Source: Nitrospirota bacterium
GTDB lineage: Bacteria; Nitrospirota; Leptospirillia; Leptospirillales; Leptospirillaceae
Assembly: GCA_021810805.1 (NCBI GenBank)
Contig: JAJZHW010000001.1
Coordinates: 62,001 to 126,000 of the forward strand
DNA: 64,000 nt
Direction of reading: 5' to 3'
Shown one piece after another: positions 8,716 to 17,486 of the stretch (positions are counted from its first letter, which is position 1; every line of letters begins with the position of its first letter). The notes under the pieces are model-generated. The model was not told the origin of the DNA, searched no databases, and saw only the letters and a program-made list of their open reading frames with translations. Made by a program: the position numbers and the translations under genes.

Positions 8716-9719
8716 TACTCCTCTCCGGGGAGCTTTTCCTTCGGAGAGGGGGTTAGGGTTGTCAGGAGGAGATCGCAGGAGCTTTGGGCAAGGGTTGCGG
8801 CCCGGACAAGAGCTTTTCGGTCATTTCTGAGGGTTTGGGTCCAATGTCCGACATAGGCGGCGTGGTTTTCAAAATGGCGCTCGTCGGGGCTGATCCCTGT
8901 TCTCATGCCGACGAAGAGGCTCGAAATCTCGGCCACAAGCTCTTCAAAGGCATAGCTCTCCTCTCCCCACCGTCCAAAGACCCGATTCAGCCGTTTTTCA
9001 TGGCCGGTGGCGTGGGCAAACTCGTGAAAAAGCGTTCCCAGATACCCCCCGCAATCCTCGAAGATCTCTTCGGGAGGCAGGGTGACCTCATCGCGCTCCC
9101 GGTTGTAGAAGGCCCGATGGCCTTCATGGTGAACGGCAACGCCCATCCCCTCCGAAAGCCGGGTTCGAACCTTCTCCGTTCTCTCACGCTCTCCCCAAAG
9201 CGTCTCCCTGGGCAACTCGGATTCCTTGCCGGGGGAGAAGGGAGGGATCCCCACCATGTCCGCCGAAGAAAAGACATAGTAGATGCGGGGAATCAGGCGC
9301 TCGAACCTCTTGGAGCCTTCTTTGATCGGCTCTTTCCCTTCAATCTCTTCTCCCTCACCCCCATTGTGAGAGGCCTCGTGGAGATCCCCTCTCGAGGCAG
9401 CGCTCACAGCGGCGAAGGGGCGCGGGGAGACGAGCTTGATGACCGGCAGGCCGCTGGCCCCCCGGCGGATCCCCCATCCCTTTTCCTTGGCCTGCTTGAA
9501 GGTGGCGAAGCGCATGTCCGTCGTCCCCAGGGACAGGGTATGAAGGGCGAGGGTGAGGGCATTGACTCCCTGGTAGGGGCGTCCCGTAACCGCATTGACG
9601 GGCTGTGAGGGGCCCTCCTGTTCCGGTGTCCTCCACGGGCGGGTCCAGGGTGCTGTGCCCCGTTCCAACGCCTTAATGACCCGCTCCGTCACTCGTTGGT
9701 AAAACTCTGTCGCCTCCAT
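8694..9719 (-). CDS. ArdC-type antirestriction / zincin metallopeptidase protein
   Basis: A 341-residue protein with an ArdC N-terminal single-strand-DNA-binding domain (about 1-110; note A-P-W-T-R-P-W, the N-A-V-T-G-R-P-Y-Q-G-V-N-A-L motif and T-F-K-Q-A) and a C-terminal zincin domain. The metal site is H-E-F-A-H at 232-236 with H240 and a distal glutamate near 264. The ATG at 9719 follows AAGGAGG; a longer reading to 9896 is not supported. Such proteins protect incoming plasmid or conjugative DNA from restriction, so a lone copy next to chromosomal housekeeping genes suggests a relic of a mobile element. No integrase or plasmid genes are seen here. Confidence 0.85.
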   Translation of the reverse strand: MEATEFYQRVTERVIKALERGTAPWTRPWRTPEQEGPSQPVNAVTGRPYQGVNALTLALHTLSLGTTDMRFATFKQAKEKGWGIRRGASGLPVIKLVSPRPFAAVSAASRGDLHEASHNGGEGEEIEGKEPIKEGSKRFERLIPRIYYVFSSADMVGIPPFSPGKESELPRETLWGERERTEKVRTRLSEGMGVAVHHEGHRAFYNRERDEVTLPPEEIFEDCGGYLGTLFHEFAHATGHEKRLNRVFGRWGEESYAFEELVAEISSLFVGMRTGISPDERHFENHAAYVGHWTQTLRNDRKALVRAATLAQSSCDLLLTTLTPSPKEKLPGEEYQPLALE

Positions 9720-10362
9720 CTTCCCTCCTTTTGGCTCCCCACTCGGGAAGCCCCTGTGATCTTGTTCGATGCGGATCAATGACGTTTGTCTTTCGAAAGG
9801 ACGAGCCGAAGTCCCGAGGTGCCGGGTGTCGCTGTCGGAGGGGCCTTCAGCAACTTTTTTGCCAAAGGGGAGCGAGCTCGGGAGGGTTGGCGCCAAGGTG
9901 TCTTCAGGGAGAGATATTTGTCGATCCTCTTCATGAAGCGGCGGAATGGTTTTGGGAGGAGCCTCTTCCGTCCCTGGGAGACATCTGGGGGAGGGGATGT
10001 TTTAAAAACAAAGAGTCGTATGAAGTTATTGTGTATTCTTTGTGGTGGGGTTCGAGAATGAAAGTTGATCTCGGTCTGTCGCTTTTGGAGGGGGGGAGCG
10101 TGTGAGGGAAAATGTCGAAAAAGTATTTTTCCTGAATATGTTTGAGAGTTTTTCCTGACGGGGTTGGTTTGACCATGATTTTTAGGGGGTGATATACTTT
10201 GAACTCGGGGGAGACGCTCGGCTTTCTTGGCGCCCCCCCGCGACGACCCACCTGTTCGAAGGCATTCCGAGGGCTTCTGCCCGGAATGTTTCGCTGGACC
10301 GCTCCCGAGCAGACAAAGCGCTCCGGATCGGTGTGGACCTCTCGCGGAAAAGGAGACTCAAG
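9720..10362. other. Long intergenic region upstream of the proteasome cluster
   Basis: About 640 bp with no convincing gene. Short open frames exist (for example 9731-10105) but lack good starts and recognisable protein pattern. The left part is GC-rich, and the right part (about 10000-10200) is clearly more AT-rich and carries the promoter described separately. The leader between promoter and arc start is about 160 nt. Confidence 0.6.
10169..10198 (+). promoter_or_regulatory. Predicted sigma70-type promoter of the proteasome operon
   Basis: TTGACC at 10169-10174, an 18-bp spacer and TATACT at 10193-10198. It lies in an AT-rich patch, is correctly oriented and precedes six tightly linked genes. 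Its position inside the longer arc reading frame argues that translation starts further down, at 10363. Confidence 0.6.
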
Positions 10363-12144
10363 ATGAAGGAACCGGCCGGAGGCGAAGAGCCCTGGAAGGA
10401 GATCGCTCCCCCCCGAACGACCTCCTCCCGGAGCGATGAGATCGGAGATCCCGGAGAGACGGAGATCCTTCGTCTCCGGAGACGCATCGACTATCTCGAG
10501 AGGATCGAGCGGGCTCAGGAAGAGACCCGTGAGATGCTTGAAAGCTCTTCGGAAATGAACCGGAAGCTTGAAGAGACCCTCAAAAAGGCCCGAAAGGAAA
10601 TCCAGTCCCTTCGGGACGAGCTGATCCGCCTTACCACCCCCCCCTCAAGTTATGCCGTTGTCCTTGCCGTCAACATTCCCCTGCCCGGGGCCCTGACCCC
10701 CCGAGGGACCCCGGTAGAACCCTCCATCGACATTGTGGTGGCCGGCCGCAAGATGCGGGTGATGGCCGACCGGGGCATCGATCCCGAAACGTTGAGATCG
10801 GGAGATGCCGTCCTGCTCAACGAGGCCTTCAATGTCGTGGGGATCGCCCCCGATGAGCGCATGGGAGAGATCATGGTGCTCAAGGAGACGCTCTCCTCCG
10901 ACCGGATTCTTGTCACCGGGGAGGGGGGTGTCGACCGAGTGGTCCTCCTCTCTCCCGCTCTGGTTGGGGAGGCACTCTCTGCAGGGGATCCCTTGCTGAT
11001 CGATCTCAGATCCGGCTTTGCCCTGGAGAGGCTTCCCAAGAGCGAAGTGGGGCAGGTGGTCATCGAAGAGATCCCGGATGTGACCTTCGAAGAAATCGGG
11101 GGCCTCGATCTTGAGCTGGAAATGGTTCGGGATGCGGTGGAGCTTCCGGTGCTCCATCCCGAGCTCTATGCCCGCTATCGGCTGGCTCCCCCCAAGGGCG
11201 TTCTCCTTTATGGCCCCCCCGGATGCGGAAAGACCCTCATCGCCAAGGCGGTGGCCAACTCCATCGGACGACGGATGGCCGAGCGGGGAGGCGACGCCCG
11301 CTCCTTCTTTCTCCACGTCAAAGGGCCGGAGCTTCTGAACAAGTATGTGGGCGAATCGGAGCGCCAGATTCGGGAGGTCTTCTCCCGGGCTCGGGAAAAG
11401 GCTCGGGAAGGCTATCCCGTCATCGTCTTTTTCGACGAGATGGACTCCCTTTTTCGCACCCGGGGCAGCGGCGTCTCCTCTGACATGGAGAGCACCATCG
11501 TTCCCCAGTTTCTCGCCGAGATCGACGGGGTCGAGCGCCTGAAAAATGTGATTGTGATCGGTGCCTCCAACCGGCAGGACCTTATTGACCCCGCCATCCT
11601 GCGACCTGGCCGTCTCGACGTCAAGATTCGTATCGATCGACCCGACCGTAAGAAGGCCCAGGCCATCTTCCGGCGCTACCTCACAGGGGAGCTTCCCCTC
11701 TCCCCCTCGCTCCTGGCCGACCACGCGGGTATGTCTGAGGCCCTCGGTGCCCTCATCGATCGCGTGGTCGACGAGATGTATGCCGATACCCCCGATAACC
11801 GATTTTTGGAGGTCACCTACGCCAGCGGGGAAAAGGAGGTCCTTTTTTTCAAGGACTTTGCCAGCGGGGCAATGATTGCGGGGATCGTGGCCCGGGCGAA
11901 GCAGACGGCCATCAAGAGAAGCCTCTCTGGCTCCGGCGAAGAGGGTCTGACCCTCGATGACTTTTTGAAGGCGGTGCGCCGGGAGTTCCAGGAAAACGAA
12001 GACCTCCCGAACACCACCAACCCCGACGACTGGGCCCGGATCTCCGGGCGCAAGGACGAACGGATCGCCAGCGTCAAGACGCTCTCCTCTCGGGAGGCCA
12101 GGGAGCGCCCGGTGGAAACACTTCCGGTGGGACATTACCTGTGA
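10363..12144 (+). CDS. arc: Proteasome-associated AAA ATPase (Arc/Mpa)
   Basis: Unfoldase ring that recognises Pup-tagged proteins and threads them into the 20S core. From ATG 10363 (AGGAG upstream) it is 593 residues, the usual family length. Order: a coiled coil for Pup binding (about 34-90), OB-fold interdomain (about 95-240) and an AAA domain with Walker A G-P-P-G-C-G-K-T at 284-291 and Walker B with D358-E359. An N-R-Q-D-L-I-D-P-A-I-L-R-P-G-R-L second region of homology follows. The C terminus is G-H-Y-L, resembling the tyrosine-containing tail that docks into the alpha ring. It overlaps dop by 4 bp. Confidence 0.95.
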   Translation: MKEPAGGEEPWKEIAPPRTTSSRSDEIGDPGETEILRLRRRIDYLERIERAQEETREMLESSSEMNRKLEETLKKARKEIQSLRDELIRLTTPPSSYAVVLAVNIPLPGALTPRGTPVEPSIDIVVAGRKMRVMADRGIDPETLRSGDAVLLNEAFNVVGIAPDERMGEIMVLKETLSSDRILVTGEGGVDRVVLLSPALVGEALSAGDPLLIDLRSGFALERLPKSEVGQVVIEEIPDVTFEEIGGLDLELEMVRDAVELPVLHPELYARYRLAPPKGVLLYGPPGCGKTLIAKAVANSIGRRMAERGGDARSFFLHVKGPELLNKYVGESERQIREVFSRAREKAREGYPVIVFFDEMDSLFRTRGSGVSSDMESTIVPQFLAEIDGVERLKNVIVIGASNRQDLIDPAILRPGRLDVKIRIDRPDRKKAQAIFRRYLTGELPLSPSLLADHAGMSEALGALIDRVVDEMYADTPDNRFLEVTYASGEKEVLFFKDFASGAMIAGIVARAKQTAIKRSLSGSGEEGLTLDDFLKAVRREFQENEDLPNTTNPDDWARISGRKDERIASVKTLSSREARERPVETLPVGHYL

Positions 12145-13748
12145 GCCTTTCCAACCCCTCCTCGGGTGAGGAGTTCTCTCCGGGGAGACCCTCCTGCCGG
12201 GTCGCCGGAACGGAGGTCGAGTACGGAATCGCCTTTTCCACAGGAGAGATCGGCGATCTTTCCGCTCAGATTTCCCACGAGCTGGTGGGCAGTCTTCCCG
12301 AGACCTACTCCGGAGAGGCGCTGTGGGACTATGAGCCGGAGGATCCCTTTCACGACGCCCGGGGGTTTTATGTCGACGGGCAGAGGGAGCGTCCCGACCG
12401 GGGGGAAAACCGCCGGACAAACCGGGCCCTCTATAATGGGGGACGTTTCTACGTTGACGGGGGCCATCCCGAGTACTCGGCCCCCGAATGCCGGAGCCTG
12501 AGAGATATCCTGCGCTTTGAACGGGCGGGGGATCGTCTGGTGGAGTCGGCCATGGTCCGCTGGGAGAGGCAGGATCCCAAAGGCCGCTCTCTCCGAATTT
12601 TTCGAAACAATGCCGACGGTTTCGGAAATTCCTGGGGCTACCACGAGAACTACCTGGTGGACCGGGCGATCCCCTTTGAGAGGATCGTTTCTGGGCTGAC
12701 CGCCCATCTCGTGAGTCGTCCGGTCTTCTGCGGTGCCGGCAAGGTCGCCTCCGACCGGGGAAGAAATGGGGGATTCCAGATCTCCCAGCGGGCAGAGTTC
12801 TTCGAGATTCCTGTGGGCCTTTCGACCACCGCCCGGCGGGGGATCATCAATACCCGCGACGAGCCCCATTCGACCCGTGAGCGCTACCGAAGGCTTCACG
12901 TCATCACGGGCGACTCCAACTGCTCGGAGGTCTCGACCGCCCTCAAGGTCGGAACCACGATGCTGCTCCTGGCCGCACTGGAGGGGAGCACCGACCAAGA
13001 CCAACGGGCGGGACTTCCCCTTCTGGAGGATCCGGTCTCCGCCTTCCATGCCGTCAGCGGAGATCTCACATTGAAGGGTCCACTGGCCCTGTCGGACGGC
13101 CGAACGATGGGAGTCCTGGATCTGGCAGGGGAGATCTTCCGGTTTGTTCAAGGATTTTATCTGCGGGAGGGGATGGGGTCCGAGACCCGGGAGCTCCTCG
13201 ACCGATGGGACTCGGTTCTGCGGCGCCTTGGGCAGATGGCAGACGGGCAGGGAGAGACTTATGGGCTCGAATGCGAGATCGACTGGGTGATCAAGAAGGG
13301 GCTTCTCGACAAATATGCCGAGAGTCGCTCCCTCGACTCCGGGGATGGACGCCTCCGGATGATCGACCTCCAGTACCATGACATTCGGAGCGACCGGGGC
13401 CTTTTTCGTCTTCTGGAGTCCCGGGGTGAGGTGGCTCGCATCCTTGACCCCCAGGAGATCGAGGAGGCCCTTCTTTCCCCTCCGGCCGACACCCGGGCGT
13501 TTTTCAGGGGGACACTGATGAAGCGTTTTCCCCGGGAGGTGGTGGCGGTTTCTTGGAGCAGCGTGGTGGTGGACGACGGATCCTTTTCCCTCAAGAGAAT
13601 TCCCCTGGAGGATCCGTGTCGGGGGACCCAGAAAATCGCCGGCGCCCTCATTGAACGCCATGCTTCGGCGACGGAACTTCTCAGCGAACTCGTCTCCGGA
13701 CAGGCTCCGAAGGCGGGTCCGGTTCATGATGGAGGAAAGACACGATGA
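12141..13748 (+). CDS. dop: Depupylase/deamidase Dop
   Basis: Carboxylate-amine-ligase-fold enzyme of 535 residues that removes Pup from substrates and, in lineages with Pup-GGQ, deamidates Pup. The fold's signatures are G-T-E-V-E-Y-G-I near the N terminus, Y-N-G-G-R-F-Y-V-D followed by H-P-E-Y-S-A-P-E, F-R-N-N-A-D-G-F-G-N-S-W-G-Y-H-E-N-Y, and R-D-E-P-H-S-T. It is longer than the neighbouring PafA (443 residues) and has the extra segment near residues 45-90 expected of Dop, which separates the two. GTG start overlapping the arc stop. Because Pup here ends in Glu, only the depupylase role seems needed. Confidence 0.92.
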   Translation: MSLSNPSSGEEFSPGRPSCRVAGTEVEYGIAFSTGEIGDLSAQISHELVGSLPETYSGEALWDYEPEDPFHDARGFYVDGQRERPDRGENRRTNRALYNGGRFYVDGGHPEYSAPECRSLRDILRFERAGDRLVESAMVRWERQDPKGRSLRIFRNNADGFGNSWGYHENYLVDRAIPFERIVSGLTAHLVSRPVFCGAGKVASDRGRNGGFQISQRAEFFEIPVGLSTTARRGIINTRDEPHSTRERYRRLHVITGDSNCSEVSTALKVGTTMLLLAALEGSTDQDQRAGLPLLEDPVSAFHAVSGDLTLKGPLALSDGRTMGVLDLAGEIFRFVQGFYLREGMGSETRELLDRWDSVLRRLGQMADGQGETYGLECEIDWVIKKGLLDKYAESRSLDSGDGRLRMIDLQYHDIRSDRGLFRLLESRGEVARILDPQEIEEALLSPPADTRAFFRGTLMKRFPREVVAVSWSSVVVDDGSFSLKRIPLEDPCRGTQKIAGALIERHASATELLSELVSGQAPKAGPVHDGGKTR

Positions 13749-13942
13749 GTCAGAGGACAAAGCATACGCCCAAGAGGGAGGAGACCTCTCCGGAGCCGGA
13801 AGAAAAAGGGGGCGAGGCTGCCACGGAGCGCGCAAAGAAAGTGCGTGAAGAGGCCGACGACATCCTCGACAAGATTGACGAGGTCCTCGAGAAGAATGCG
13901 GCAGGTTTCGTGAAGTCCTTCATCCAGAAAGGCGGGGAATAG
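13745..13942 (+). CDS. pup: Prokaryotic ubiquitin-like protein Pup
   Basis: A 65-residue, highly charged, disordered protein that is joined by its C-terminal glutamate to lysines of target proteins. The N-terminal half is rich in K, E, P and T; a helix-prone stretch (about 28-52, with D-D-I-L-D-K-I-D-E-V-L-E) is the part that binds the ATPase coiled coil; the C terminus is F-I-Q-K-G-G-E. The final residue is Glu rather than Gln, so it is ready for ligation without deamidation. ATG overlaps the dop stop and prcB begins 3 bp after its stop. Confidence 0.95.
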   Translation: MSQRTKHTPKREETSPEPEEKGGEAATERAKKVREEADDILDKIDEVLEKNAAGFVKSFIQKGGE

Positions 13943-13944
13943 GA

Positions 13945-14742
13945 GTGGACAGAACCTCTATGCGTGCCGTATCTCCTCCCTTCGACTCTTCGTCCTTTGT
14001 CGACTGTCTCAGAGCCTCCGGACGACTCCCGGAGGCTCTTTCGTATGATTCTGCCGCCATGGGCGGCGTGCCCCATGCCACCACGGTGCTGGCCCTGCGC
14101 TTCGAGGGAGGAGTCGTGATGGCTGGGGACCGCCAGGCCTCCGAAGGCTATCAGGTGGCCAGCCGTGCGATCTCCAAGGTCCTTCCCGTGGACCGTTACT
14201 CCTGCGTCGCCATTGCCGGCGCCGCGGGGCCGGCCATCGAGATGGCCCGTCTTTTTCGTGTGGAGATCGAACACTACGAGAAGCTTGAAGGCGTGATGCT
14301 GTCCACCTCCGGAAAGGCGAACAAGCTGGCTCAGATGGTGAGAGAGGCTCTTCCCATGGCCATGCAGGGTCTGGTCGTGGTCCCCCTCTTTGCCGCCTAC
14401 GACCCGGAGGCGCGGAGGGGTCGCATCTACAAGTATGATCCGGCAGGGGGACGCTATGAAGAGGAGACCTACCATGCCAATGGGTCGGGCGGTCTCTTCG
14501 CCCGGAATGCCCTCAAGATGCTCTACCGCGAGGGCATGAGCCGGGACGAGGCGGTGGAGGCCGCCCTCCGCGCCCTCTACGAGGCGGCGGACGAAGACCT
14601 GGGGACGGGGGGACCCGACTTCGTCCGGGAGATTTACCCCACCGTCTTCACGATGGATGCCGACGGAGTCCGGGAGAAGACCCAGGATGATGTGGCTGCC
14701 TACTACCGCGCCTTTGTCGCGGGTCTCAGGAAAAAGGAGTAG
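13945..14742 (+). CDS. prcB: 20S proteasome beta subunit PrcB
   Basis: Catalytic subunit of the proteasome core, 265 residues, made with a propeptide. The predicted cleavage is before T46 in the sequence P-H-A-T-T-V-L-A-L-R-F, leaving T46 as N-terminal nucleophile; the family lysine appears in R-A-I-S-K-V-L-P. The residue just before the nucleophile is Ala, where actinobacterial proteins have Gly. The S-G-G-L-F-A-R-N-A-L-K motif and G-M-S-R-D-E-A helix are typical. Start is GTG at 13945 behind GGAATAGGAG. Just 3 bp separate it from prcA. Confidence 0.94.
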   Translation: MDRTSMRAVSPPFDSSSFVDCLRASGRLPEALSYDSAAMGGVPHATTVLALRFEGGVVMAGDRQASEGYQVASRAISKVLPVDRYSCVAIAGAAGPAIEMARLFRVEIEHYEKLEGVMLSTSGKANKLAQMVREALPMAMQGLVVVPLFAAYDPEARRGRIYKYDPAGGRYEEETYHANGSGGLFARNALKMLYREGMSRDEAVEAALRALYEAADEDLGTGGPDFVREIYPTVFTMDADGVREKTQDDVAAYYRAFVAGLRKKE

Positions 14743-14745
14743 ACG

Positions 14746-15438
14746 TTGGCCGCACTTCCCTTTTACGTCTCGCCCGAACAGATCATGCAGGACAAGGCGG
14801 AGTATGCCCGGAAGGGGATTGCCCGGGGCCGGTCGGCCGTCGTCTTGCGCGTTCGGGAGGGGATTCTGCTGGCTGCCGACAACCCCTCGGCAGGGCTCCA
14901 CAAGATCTCGGAGGTCTACGACAGGATAGCCTTTGCCGGAGTGGGCAAGTACAGCGAATTTGAAAACCTCAGGAAGGCGGGGATCCGCCATGCCGACCTC
15001 AAGGGGTATACCTACAGCCGGGAGGACGTGACGGCAAGGTCTCTGGCCAATGCCTACTCCCAGCTTCTGGGGACCGCCTTCAGCCAGGAGATGAAGCCCC
15101 TTGAGGTGGAGATTGTCCTGGCGGAGGTGGGGGACAACGGCCGCTCCGACGAGATCTATCGGGTCAGCTACGATGGCTCGATCTTCGACGAACCGCTCTT
15201 TGCCGCGGTGGGGGGGAAGGCCGAGCCCCTCGCAGGACTCCTGAAGGACCGCCTCCCGGAAATTCCCCCGCTTGCCCGGGCGGTAACCCTTTTGCGAGAG
15301 GCCTTCGCCGAGATCTCGGGGGCGGCAATGCCCCTGTCTCAGATGGAGGTGGGGTTCCTCGATCGGGCGGGGAAGGGGAGAGTTTTCCGGAGGATGGGGG
15401 CCGACGAGATGGCGGCACTCTCCGGGGGGCCATCCTAG
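14746..15438 (+). CDS. prcA: 20S proteasome alpha subunit PrcA
   Basis: Structural subunit (230 residues) of the outer rings, which gates the core and binds the ATPase tail. The N-terminal F-Y-V-S-P-E-Q-I-M-Q-D-K-A-E-Y-A-R-K-G-I-A-R-G segment matches the alpha-subunit gate and first helix. Next come V-V-L-R-V-R-E-G-I-L-L-A-A-D-N-P-S and F-A-G-V-G-K-Y-S-E-F. There is no N-terminal threonine nucleophile. TTG start at 14746 with AAGGAG upstream. pafA follows after 21 bp. Confidence 0.93.
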   Translation: MAALPFYVSPEQIMQDKAEYARKGIARGRSAVVLRVREGILLAADNPSAGLHKISEVYDRIAFAGVGKYSEFENLRKAGIRHADLKGYTYSREDVTARSLANAYSQLLGTAFSQEMKPLEVEIVLAEVGDNGRSDEIYRVSYDGSIFDEPLFAAVGGKAEPLAGLLKDRLPEIPPLARAVTLLREAFAEISGAAMPLSQMEVGFLDRAGKGRVFRRMGADEMAALSGGPS

Positions 15439-15459
15439 ACCAAAGTCCTGGAGGACTTT

Positions 15460-16791
15460 ATGCACAGGCGGATCATTGGGCTTGAGAGCGAGTACGGCTT
15501 CCTGTTCATCAACCGGGGGGAGAGGATCTTCCCTTCGGAGAGAGCCCTGGAATATCTTTTCCAGGGGATCATGCCCAACAGCTGGTCGCGGGACGCCTTC
15601 CTTCCGAACGGGGCCCGGATCTATCAGGATACCGGGAGCCACCCCGAGTACTCGACGCCAGAATGCGACAGCGTTCGCGATGTCGTTCTCTTCGACAAGG
15701 CCGGGGAGAGGATCCTCTCCAAGGCGGCGGAGAGGGTCGACCGACTCCTCCTCCGGGAAGGGATCGAGGGCGAAGTCCATGTTCTGAAGAACAATACGGA
15801 CTCTGCGGGGAACTCCTACGGCTGCCACGAAAACTATCTGATCGACCGGAACGTCACCTTCTGGCGTCTCTCCCGGAGCCTCATCCCCTTCTTTGTCACG
15901 CGCCAGATCGTTTCCGGGGCGGGAGGTCTCGTCCGGGATTCCGAAGACCATGTCCGCTTCGTCATCTCCCCCCGGGCCCTCCACATCCGGGAGAAGATCT
16001 CCTGCTCCACCACCTCGAGCCGTCCGATCATCAATACCCGGGATGAGCCCCACTCCGACCCCCAAAAATACCGGCGGCTCCATATCATTGTGGGGGACTC
16101 GAACATGAGCGAGGTGAGCGACCTTCTCAAGGTGGCCACAACGTCCCTGGTCCTTGAGGTCGTCGAGGCCGGCGGGATCTCCGACAGGCTGAGCCTCGAG
16201 GATCCCATCGCCGCCATTCGGACGATTTCCGAGGATCCCTCCCTCTCGGCCCGTGTGAGGCTCGAGTCGGGCAAGGAGATGACGGCCATTGAAATCCAGA
16301 GGGCCTATCTCGAGGCCTGTCAGGAGTACTTTGTCCGGGAGAAGACGGAAGACTCCGTCCGTGATATCCTGAATCTGTGGGAAAAGATCCTAGGAGAGCT
16401 CTCCCGGGATGACGAGTCCCTGGGACGGGAGATCGACTGGGTCATCAAGCGCCGGCTTCTGGAGCGCTACATGAAGGGCCGCCACCATGGCTTGGACGAC
16501 CCGGAAACGGCCATGCTCGACTACCAGTACCACGATGTTGACGAGAAGCGGGGGCTTTACAACCTTCTTCTCCGGCAAGGTGAGGTGGCCCGTATCGCCA
16601 GCGACCGGGAGATCGATGCAGCCATGGTCTCTCCCCCCCGGACCACCCGGGCCCGACTGCGAGGAGAGCATATCCGGGCGGCGCTTGCCGACCATCGGTC
16701 CTTTACTGCGGACTGGACGTACATGAGACTCAACGATACCCCCCAGGAGACTTTTTTCTGGATGGATCCCTTTTGCGCCACGGAGCCCTGA
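15460..16791 (+). CDS. pafA: Pup-protein ligase PafA
   Basis: ATP-dependent ligase of 443 residues that phosphorylates the C-terminal Glu of Pup and attaches it to substrate lysines. It shares the glutamine-synthetase-like fold with Dop: G-L-E-S-E-Y-G-F at the N terminus, a P-N-G-A-R-I-Y-Q-D strand with H-P-E-Y-S-T-P-E, L-K-N-N-T-D-S-A-G-N-S-Y-G-C-H-E-N-Y, and N-T-R-D-E-P-H-S. Shorter than Dop and without the inserted loop near the N terminus. Last core gene of the proteasome operon; its TGA overlaps the ATG of the following gene. Confidence 0.94.
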   Translation: MHRRIIGLESEYGFLFINRGERIFPSERALEYLFQGIMPNSWSRDAFLPNGARIYQDTGSHPEYSTPECDSVRDVVLFDKAGERILSKAAERVDRLLLREGIEGEVHVLKNNTDSAGNSYGCHENYLIDRNVTFWRLSRSLIPFFVTRQIVSGAGGLVRDSEDHVRFVISPRALHIREKISCSTTSSRPIINTRDEPHSDPQKYRRLHIIVGDSNMSEVSDLLKVATTSLVLEVVEAGGISDRLSLEDPIAAIRTISEDPSLSARVRLESGKEMTAIEIQRAYLEACQEYFVREKTEDSVRDILNLWEKILGELSRDDESLGREIDWVIKRRLLERYMKGRHHGLDDPETAMLDYQYHDVDEKRGLYNLLLRQGEVARIASDREIDAAMVSPPRTTRARLRGEHIRAALADHRSFTADWTYMRLNDTPQETFFWMDPFCATEP

Positions 16792-17486
16792 TGAAGCGGA
16801 CCTCCCCCTTTGATATCTTCCTGCTGGTCCTCTGGGCCCTTCTTCTCGTGCTTGCCTCGGGACGACCCGGGGGACTTCTCGGGATGGGCGGAGGGGATCC
16901 TGCCGGAGGCGATCCGCATTCTTCGCCGGGGGGAGCCTTTCATCATCCGAAGCAGCATGTGCCCCTGCACCCTCAATTTACTCCCATCGCCCAGCCATTT
17001 ACGGTGGCCCCCATTGGAGCTCCGCCTCTGGGGTCGGTCTCCCTTCCCTCTGCCCCGAACCTCCCGGGAGCCTTCGGTCAGGGGTCGGCGGCCTTTGCCC
17101 CGCCTCCCCCCGCGAATGTGGGGGTGGCTCCTCCCACGGTTCTCCTGATTCCCCAGGTCGGGTTGGGTGTTTCCAGTACCAATGCCTTTATTCCTCCCAG
17201 CCCACAGATGCCACCCCTCTCGGTGGCGGGCAATGCTCCCCAGGCCGCACCGGGTCAGGCGCCCTATTTTGTTCCCTTTGCCTTGGGTCCCACGGCGATC
17301 CTCAACCAGTTCGTGCAGCCTCCCCTGGTGCCCTTCGGGCAGGTGGGTGTTCCTGCCCAGAACTATCTTCCGGGATTCTTTACGGGCAACTCCAACCCCT
17401 TCAACCGCTCCTGCAACTACTACTTCTTTGCCGGCTGCGGGAGCTCCGGCGGCGCGGTGGCCGACTTCAACTTCTCCACGCGCTAG
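16791..17486 (+). CDS. Proline/glycine-rich exported protein coupled to pafA
   Basis: A 231-residue protein starting in the TGATG overlap with pafA. A basic start (M-K-R-T) and one hydrophobic stretch (about residues 8-24) suggest a signal peptide or anchor. Most of the chain is low-complexity, rich in Pro, Gly, Ala, Phe and Val, with repeated P-x-x-x-P segments. The end holds two cysteines in N-R-S-C-N-Y-Y-F-F-A-G-C-G, which could form a disulfide. I do not recognise a family. Close coupling to the Pup ligase may be chance read-through transcription rather than shared function. Confidence 0.6.
   Translation: MKRTSPFDIFLLVLWALLLVLASGRPGGLLGMGGGDPAGGDPHSSPGGAFHHPKQHVPLHPQFTPIAQPFTVAPIGAPPLGSVSLPSAPNLPGAFGQGSAAFAPPPPANVGVAPPTVLLIPQVGLGVSSTNAFIPPSPQMPPLSVAGNAPQAAPGQAPYFVPFALGPTAILNQFVQPPLVPFGQVGVPAQNYLPGFFTGNSNPFNRSCNYYFFAGCGSSGGAVADFNFSTR

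Noticed and set aside
9731-10105. 124-codon plus-strand frame in the gap before the proteasome genes
   Set aside because: No ribosome site, no recognisable domain and an unnatural mix of Cys, Trp and Arg. Left as intergenic.
10645-12420. 591-codon minus-strand frame opposite arc
   Set aside because: Shadow of the proteasome ATPase. The sense strand has clear Walker motifs and family length.
13750-16083. Very long open frame (777 codons) on the minus strand opposite pup-prcB-prcA-pafA
   Set aside because: It is antisense to four well-recognised genes. High GC at third positions creates long antisense frames. No recognisable protein pattern.
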